The notes under the pieces: model-generated
What the model saw: only the letters and a program-made list of their open reading frames with translations
What the model was told of the DNA's origin: nothing
The model's database searches: none
Made by a program: the position numbers and the translations under genes
Shown here: positions 59,871 through 64,000 of the stretch, in pieces
Layout of the letters: the number at the start of each line of letters is the position of its first letter
Numbering within the stretch: position 1 is the stretch's first letter
Assembly: GCF_000297095.1 (NCBI RefSeq)
Contig: NZ_AEEA01000057.1
Location: forward strand, 1-64,000
Reading direction: 5' to 3'
From: Treponema primitia ZAS-1
GTDB lineage: Bacteria > Spirochaetota > Spirochaetia > Treponematales > Breznakiellaceae
DNA length: 64,000 nucleotides

Positions 59871-60835
59871 GACCGTCCACCCTCATCAAATACTTTTTCC
59901 ACCACCCGCAGCTTAGCGCTCCGGGAGGGCGGATTATTCCGAATCTCATCGAAACCGGGGGCAACTGCTTTCCGGGTTATAAGATTGACAACCCGGCGGC
60001 CCTCACATCTACATATCGGCGTTTCCGGCGGGCAGGTACAGTCCTTGTTTTTGTCCCGGAAAAAATTTTTTACCCGCCTATCCTCCAGGGAATGAAAACT
60101 GATAACCCCCATACGCCCGCCGGCTTTTAACGCAGAAAGGGCCGATTCCAGCAGATCCAGCAGCCGCAGCAGTTCCCCGTTTACGGCTATCCGCAGGGCT
60201 TGGAAGGTCTTCGTTGCCGGATGCACCCTGGAACGGCGGTACTCCGCAGGAACCGCCCGGCTTACAATTTCCGCCAGGGCCACCGTACTGGTGATGGTCG
60301 CCCGGGACCGGTTTTCTACAATGGCATGGGCTATACGCCGGGAATATCGTTCCTCGGCATTGTTGTAGATCAGATCCGCCAGTTCTTTTTCCGGAAGCCG
60401 GGCGATCAGGTCCGCCGCGGTATCCCCCGCACTGGTATCGATCCGCATGTCCAGGGCTTCATCCTTACGGAAGCTGAAACCCCTGCCGGACTCTTCGTAA
60501 TGGTACATACTCACCCCAAGATCGATGAGGATGGTATCGGGTCGTTCATTTCCGGCGGGAAGCGCCTGCGATACAAGGGAAGCAAAAAAATCATGGGACC
60601 AGCCGTTGTAAAAGCGTATCCGATTCCCGAATTCCCCCAGCCGCTCCCGGGCCTTTTCCTGGATATCCCTGTCCGCATCAATACCCACAATCCTGAGGCT
60701 GGGAAAGCGGGAGAGGAAAGCGTAACTATGCCCGCCTTCCCCTAGGGTGGCGTCCACCATCAACTCACCATCCGTACGGGGTGCGAGGTATTGGACAGTT
60801 TCCTCCAGCAAAACCGGGGTATGGGTAATGGTCAT
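59867..60835 (-). CDS. rsmH: 16S rRNA m4C1402 methyltransferase
   Basis: Also known as MraW. N4-methylates C1402 of 16S rRNA using S-adenosylmethionine. 322 residues: HTPVLLEETVQYLAP, the SAM loop MVDATLGEGGHSYAFL, DTILIDLGVSMYHYEESGRGFSF, ALRIAVNGELLRL and GVISFHSLEDRRVKNFF are present. Overlaps mraZ by one base. Confidence 0.97.
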   Translation of the reverse strand: MTITHTPVLLEETVQYLAPRTDGELMVDATLGEGGHSYAFLSRFPSLRIVGIDADRDIQEKARERLGEFGNRIRFYNGWSHDFFASLVSQALPAGNERPDTILIDLGVSMYHYEESGRGFSFRKDEALDMRIDTSAGDTAADLIARLPEKELADLIYNNAEERYSRRIAHAIVENRSRATITSTVALAEIVSRAVPAEYRRSRVHPATKTFQALRIAVNGELLRLLDLLESALSALKAGGRMGVISFHSLEDRRVKNFFRDKNKDCTCPPETPICRCEGRRVVNLITRKAVAPGFDEIRNNPPSRSAKLRVVEKVFDEGGRS

Positions 60836-61296
60836 TACTCGCCGTCCTTTTCCCGCAGCAGAGCAGCGCCTAGTTTTTCATAGGCAATTTCATATTCTTC
60901 TTTACTTTCAGTCTCATAACTTCTATACCGGTCGGCATTCCAAATTTCAACAAAATCGTCCTGACCCAGGACAATGCAATCCCGGTTCAGATCCGCATAT
61001 TCCCGCAGGGTTTGGGGAATGGCGATGCGCCCCGCCTTATCAATCTCAACATCCTGGGCAGGCCCTATGAGGTGACGCCGCAGCGCCCGGAAGTCGGAAT
61101 TAAAGGCGGAGCTGGACGTCCGCACCTTTTGCATCAGCTTATTCCATTCTTCCATGGGATAAAGCCAAATGCAGCCATCGGGTCCCTTGGTGAGCATATG
61201 ATTGTTGTCCTCCAGGGCTGCCCGAATTTTCGTGGGCAGGCTCAAGCGGCCTTTATCATCGAGGGTTATTTTGTATTCACCATTCAAGGATTTCAT
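60835..61296 (-). CDS. mraZ: MraZ transcriptional regulator of the division cluster
   Basis: 153 residues with two SpoVT/AbrB-like halves: GEYKITLDDKGRLSLPTKIRAAL and DVEIDKAGRIAIPQTLREYADLN. MraZ binds direct repeats upstream of its own gene and controls the dcw operon. Here the upstream DNA has four 10-base-phased TGG[G/A] repeats overlapping the promoter, fitting autoregulation. First gene of a run reaching at least to ftsZ. Confidence 0.95.
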   Translation of the reverse strand: MKSLNGEYKITLDDKGRLSLPTKIRAALEDNNHMLTKGPDGCIWLYPMEEWNKLMQKVRTSSSAFNSDFRALRRHLIGPAQDVEIDKAGRIAIPQTLREYADLNRDCIVLGQDDFVEIWNADRYRSYETESKEEYEIAYEKLGAALLREKDGE

Positions 61297-61316
61297 CCCT
61301 TCTTTTTCCCCTTAGA

Positions 61317-61350
61317 TCCATTTTTTCCCACTTGAACCCACATAATCCCA
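61317..61350 (-). promoter_or_regulatory. MraZ-box direct repeats upstream of mraZ
   Basis: On the minus strand TGGG begins at 61350, 61340 and 61330, and TGGA at 61320: four units exactly 10 bases apart, placing them on one face of the helix. In E. coli MraZ binds three TGGG repeats with the same spacing. The first unit shares bases with the -10 box. Confidence 0.75.
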
Positions 61351-61378
61351 TTATTTTCGCTTTGAATGAAAAGGTCAA
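61350..61378 (-). promoter_or_regulatory. promoter of the mraZ-dcw operon
   Basis: Minus strand: TTGACC (61378-61373), 17-nt spacer, AATAAT (61355-61350). Transcription would start inside the TGGG repeats, so bound MraZ would block it. Confidence 0.65.
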
Positions 61379-61504
61379 TAACTTTTTTTGAGAAAAACGT
61401 TATATATAGTAAAAATATTCTTTCTTTTACTATACGGATATAAAGCATAAGGGAATCAACGGACTTCCGTGGACTCTTATTGAGCGGAAGAGTATGCTCG
61501 ATCC

Positions 61505-62245
61505 ATGGCATCGCACCGCATTGGGACCGAACGGGAGCAGAGTCTCCACCGGGCTTTAAAACTCCGCTATTCCGGCGCCCGAGGAGATATCGAGGTTATC
61601 AGGGCGGGGTATGTCTGTGATGGGGTCAGCGAGGACGGCGAAATGATCGAGGTCCAGACCGGCAGTTTTGGACCCCTGAAGAAAAAAGTCCCGGAATTAC
61701 TGCGATTAGGCCCGGTACGTATCGTCCATCCCATTATCATCCGCAAATCCATAGAGACCCAGGATGCCGCCGGCGCCCTCCTCCGCAGCCGAAAGAGCCC
61801 CCGGAAAGGCACACCCTGGGACGTTTTCAAGGCCCTGCTCTACGCCCCTGAGCTGCCCCTGCTGCCGGGTCTGACCCTGGAACTGGCCCTGGTGGACGTA
61901 TTAGAAAAGCGCATCCTGGACGGCAAAGGTTCCTGGCGCCGCAAGGGGGCCAGCATTACCGACAAAACCATTACCGAATACCACGAGACCATGGTGTTTA
62001 ACGCCCCCCGGGATTACCGCTATTTCCTGCCCTTTAAGAAGGGGGAAACCTTTACGGTAAAAAGTCTGGCGGAAAAGGCGGGGATAGCGCCGGAGCTTGC
62101 CCGGAAGGCGCTGTATGTGCTGACGCGGATTGGGGTGGTGGAGCGGATTGGGAAGGACGGGAATGCTTGGGTTTACCGGGGTGTGCAGGGTCATGTGAAA
62201 AAACGCCCGCGGGGACGGGGAATCCCCACTGCGGGATGCCTGTAG
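61505..62245 (+). CDS. protein of unknown function with possible C-terminal winged helix
   Basis: 246 residues, no signal or membrane segment. The N-terminal part (about 1-85) begins HRIGTEREQSLHRALKLRYSG and contains GDIEVIRAGYVCDGVSEDGEMIEVQTGSF, with an acidic/Gln pattern (E..VQTGSF) that might belong to a diverged nuclease-like fold; this is only a guess. Residues about 175-230 (FTVKSLAEKAGIAPELARKALYVLTRIGVVERIG) look like a winged helix. The last 20 residues and the stop codon lie inside a GC-rich palindrome, so the C-terminus has probably been changed by its insertion. Divergent from mraZ. Confidence 0.7.
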   Translation: MASHRIGTEREQSLHRALKLRYSGARGDIEVIRAGYVCDGVSEDGEMIEVQTGSFGPLKKKVPELLRLGPVRIVHPIIIRKSIETQDAAGALLRSRKSPRKGTPWDVFKALLYAPELPLLPGLTLELALVDVLEKRILDGKGSWRRKGASITDKTITEYHETMVFNAPRDYRYFLPFKKGETFTVKSLAEKAGIAPELARKALYVLTRIGVVERIGKDGNAWVYRGVQGHVKKRPRGRGIPTAGCL

Positions 62246-62349
62246 AATCTGCTTCCGCAGCCCCGCTGCGCGGGTCTACTACAGCAGGGAATTCCTCGGA
62301 CCGTAGGTCCGCAATATCCCGCAGCGTGGCTTCCCCGTCCCCGCGGGCG
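62204..62349. repeat. long GC-rich palindromic element, copy 1
   Basis: Perfect 19-bp inverted arms (62204-62222 and 62331-62349), nested inner arms CTGCGGGAT/ATCCCGCAG (62229-62237, 62316-62324), and an internal perfect hairpin CGGACC-GTA-GGTCCG (62297-62311). The 146-bp unit could fold into one long cruciform or RNA stem. The left arm runs into the 3' end of the preceding gene. Confidence 0.85.
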
Positions 62350-62464
62350 CCTTCTACGCCTTAGCGGTTTTAAATCCCAGGCATTTTCCTAAAAAACAAA
62401 AATATTTCTCCGTAGACTAAAGCAAAACCAGGGTCTACTTCCCTATCTAGGGCAGGAGGTTTTT

Positions 62465-63307
62465 ATGAAAAAACCAATGCTCAAAATTATGGTGGACTAT
62501 GTTTTCAAGCTCATCTTCGGCGACCAGCGGAATATCGATATTCTTGCCGGGTTTTTAAAGGCTGCCCTTAATCTGCCCGAGGCGGAATACGACAGCCTAA
62601 GCATCGTGGACCCCAATCTCAAACGGGAGTTTGCAGATGACAAAGCAGGGGTTTTGGATGTAAAAATCCATACAAAAACGGGTATCGTAATCGACGTGGA
62701 AATCCAGGTCTCCGCCTATGGCGGGCTGCGCAAACGTCTTACCGAGTATGCCGTCAAAATGGTCACTGAACAGATTAAACGGGGGGAAAACTGGAAACAA
62801 GCTAACCGGGTTGTCTGTATAATCATCATCAATGATATTCTCATTCCCGAGGAAAAGGATTATTATAATAGATATGCCCTGCTGAACCGGGAAACGGGGA
62901 CCGAATTTACCGACTTATTGGAAATAAACACCCTGGAACTGCCCAAGCTGCCGAAGCAGAGCGACGGTTCAGACTTATATATGTGGTCTCAGTTTTTCAC
63001 CAGCGAGACCGAGGAGGATTTCATGATGGTAGCGGAAAAAGACCCGGTAATAAAGAAAGCGGTAGCCACGCTGATGGAGCTGAGCGAAGACGAGCGGGAA
63101 CGGTTACTGGCAGAGTCCCGCGAAAAGTTTCTGTATGACCAATACCACCGGGAAAAGGAATCCTATGAAAAGGGCCTAAGCACCGGCCGGGAAGAAGCGT
63201 ATCAGGAAAAGCTGGAATCCGCCCGGAAACTTAAGGCCAGAGGCTTTTCCGGTGATGAGATTTCCGGCATTTTACAACTCGTACCCAAGGATATCGCCAA
63301 ACTCTGA
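62465..63307 (+). CDS. Rpn-family PD-(D/E)XK nuclease / putative transposase
   Basis: 280 residues of the PF12784-like Rpn group. N-terminal MVDYVFKLIFGDQRNIDILAGFL is the family signature, followed by the nuclease core: Asp65 in GVLDVKIHTKTG and Glu79-x-Gln81 in VIDVEIQV, then RLTEYAVKMVTEQIKRGENW. The C-terminal third is charged coiled coil with an RKLKARGFSGDEISGIL motif. Rpn proteins are DNA nucleases linked to RecA-independent recombination or phage defence, and occur in many copies in some genomes. An AGGAGG site precedes the ATG, with an inverted repeat GTAGAC/GTCTAC (62412-62438) upstream. Flanked by palindromes. Confidence 0.88.
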   Translation: MKKPMLKIMVDYVFKLIFGDQRNIDILAGFLKAALNLPEAEYDSLSIVDPNLKREFADDKAGVLDVKIHTKTGIVIDVEIQVSAYGGLRKRLTEYAVKMVTEQIKRGENWKQANRVVCIIIINDILIPEEKDYYNRYALLNRETGTEFTDLLEINTLELPKLPKQSDGSDLYMWSQFFTSETEEDFMMVAEKDPVIKKAVATLMELSEDERERLLAESREKFLYDQYHREKESYEKGLSTGREEAYQEKLESARKLKARGFSGDEISGILQLVPKDIAKL

Positions 63308-63361
63308 ATCGGTATGTGAAGCCCACCAGTAACTATCCCTCTTCGCGCTCTGTGACAGAAG

Positions 63362-63485
63362 CGGGCGCGGGGAGGGGTGCGCCTGGCTTCATGTATATGG
63401 AATTCTCTGCTGGAGGAGACCCGAAGGGGCTCCGCAAGCAGGCTCTACATGCACATGAAGACGGGCGTACCCCTCCCCACGCCCG
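63362..63485. repeat. long GC-rich palindromic element, copy 2
   Basis: Imperfect inverted arms of 22 bases (63362-63383 and 63464-63485; about 20 of 22 pair), with further TTCATG/CATGAA pairing inside and a small internal GGAG...CTCC hairpin (63415-63433). It shares layout, an internal GAATTC and a core of the type GCGGGGA(C/G)GGG with copy 1 on the other side of the Rpn gene. Confidence 0.8.
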
Positions 63486-63525
63486 TCTTTGACGACAAGC
63501 CGGAGAAACGGGATACTTACAGAAA

Positions 63526-63729
63526 CTACTCTTTGATATTGTACTTGCGGCGGAACCGTTCGATACGTCCGGCGGTGTCTACCAACTTCTGCTTACCCGT
63601 AAAGAAGGGGTGGCAGGAGGAGCAGATTTCAACCTTGATGTCCCTGGAGGTAGAGCGGGTTTCGATAACGTTTCCACAGGCGCAGGTGATTTTGGTCAGT
63701 TCGTACTTGGGATGGATGCCTTCTTTCAT
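63526..63729 (-). CDS. rpmE: 50S ribosomal protein L31, zinc-binding type
   Basis: 67 residues with the zinc ligands Cys16, Cys18, Cys36 and Cys39 (TCACGN; ICSSCHPFFTGKQK) and the conserved end RIERFRRKY. The zinc form is usually made in zinc-replete conditions. A GGAG site lies 8 bases before the ATG. It follows rho, a common pairing. Confidence 0.96.
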   Translation of the reverse strand: MKEGIHPKYELTKITCACGNVIETRSTSRDIKVEICSSCHPFFTGKQKLVDTAGRIERFRRKYNIKE

Positions 63730-63754
63730 CTATATAACTCCATACATAATATGC

Positions 63755-64000
63755 TTAATCCGAACCGGCGGAACCGGTATTCATCGACTTCAAGAATGCT
63801 TCATTATTCTTGCTTTTCTTCATTCTGTCAACCAGGAGTTCCATGATTTCGATGTCGTCCATGGGGTTTATTACCTTACGGAGTATCCAAATCTTCTGGA
63901 GCTGTTCATCCGAAAGGAGCAGTTCTTCCTTCCGGGTGCCGGATTTCTTGATGTTGATAGCCGGGAAGAGTCTGCGGTCGGAAATGCGGCGGTCCAGGTT
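63755..64000 (-). CDS. rho: transcription termination factor Rho, C-terminal end
   Basis: 81 codons and the stop are visible; the rest lies beyond the right edge. The protein reads NLDRRISDRRLFPAINIKKSGTRKEELL in two pieces of the family pattern, then MDDIEIMELLVDRMKKSKNNEAFL, matching the end of Rho hexameric helicases (R-loop, arginine-finger region and last helices). The tail after FLKSMN is short. Transcribed towards rpmE. Confidence 0.93.
   Translation of the reverse strand, partial: NLDRRISDRRLFPAINIKKSGTRKEELLLSDEQLQKIWILRKVINPMDDIEIMELLVDRMKKSKNNEAFLKSMNTGSAGSD

Noticed and set aside
62204..63485. CRISPR array
   Set aside because: Only two diverged palindromes with a gene between them; no regular repeat-spacer pattern.
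1..64000. tRNA, rRNA or tmRNA genes
   Set aside because: No cloverleaf with conserved T-loop and acceptor pairing, and no rRNA stretch, was noticed in the intergenic regions; a covariance-model scan would be needed to exclude small RNAs.

Overview
The window reads as a stretch of chromosome from a spirochaete of the Treponema group, most likely an environmental or gut relative rather than T. pallidum. The grounds are the very long GreA protein with an N-terminal repeat region, the flagellar operon, the dcw-type division cluster, the zinc-type L31/Rho pair, the Rpn-type nuclease, and near-balanced base composition. The species assignment is inference from gene content only. Most genes lie on the minus strand in tightly packed, often overlapping operons.

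Layout. 1-6.3 kb: the tail of a PhnB/glyoxalase-like gene, a hybrid sensor kinase, an AbiE-type toxin-antitoxin pair with its own promoter, a membrane TPR protein and rpe. 6.4-12.9 kb: a TPR protein and giant GreA (+) converging on a HEAT-repeat exported protein and tgt (-). 13.1-26.6 kb: an MFS transporter (+), then lptG/lptF, dut, pnp, rpsO, ribF, truB, rbfA, infB, nusA and rimP, the classical translation/transcription cluster. 26.8-34.7 kb: an L-rhamnose operon (rhaE-like aldolase, PHP hydrolase, SDR, MDR dehydrogenase, rhaA, rhaB) closed by a strong intrinsic terminator. 34.7-38.8 kb: miaA, rpoZ, a NitT/TauT-type ABC transporter whose binding-protein gene is frameshifted, and a small aspartyl protease.

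39.2-61.3 kb is one long minus-strand run. Read in transcription order it is mraZ, rsmH, ftsL, mraY, ftsW, ftsQ, ftsA, ftsZ, xerD, a TPR protein, dprA (frameshifted), topA, xerC, hslV, hslU, flgB, flgC, fliE, fliF, fliG, fliH, fliI, fliJ. The second half keeps the order known from the Bacillus topA-codV-clpQ-clpY-codY-flgB region but lacks codY. 61.5-64 kb: an unrecognised gene (+), an Rpn-family nuclease gene (+) set between two long GC-rich palindromes, then rpmE and the end of rho (-).

Most notable: (i) a rhamnose operon in which the aldolase and short-chain dehydrogenase, fused in many bacteria, are separate genes with a PHP-domain hydrolase between them; (ii) several genes whose -10 box lies 6-10 nt from the start codon, often with no clear Shine-Dalgarno sequence, suggesting leaderless mRNAs; (iii) NusA with a C-terminal zinc ribbon and a RibF without a recognisable flavokinase motif; (iv) a 37-codon ORF where murF might be expected; (v) ten-base-phased TGGG repeats overlapping the mraZ promoter; (vi) two genes each broken by a probable one-base loss at a G/C run.
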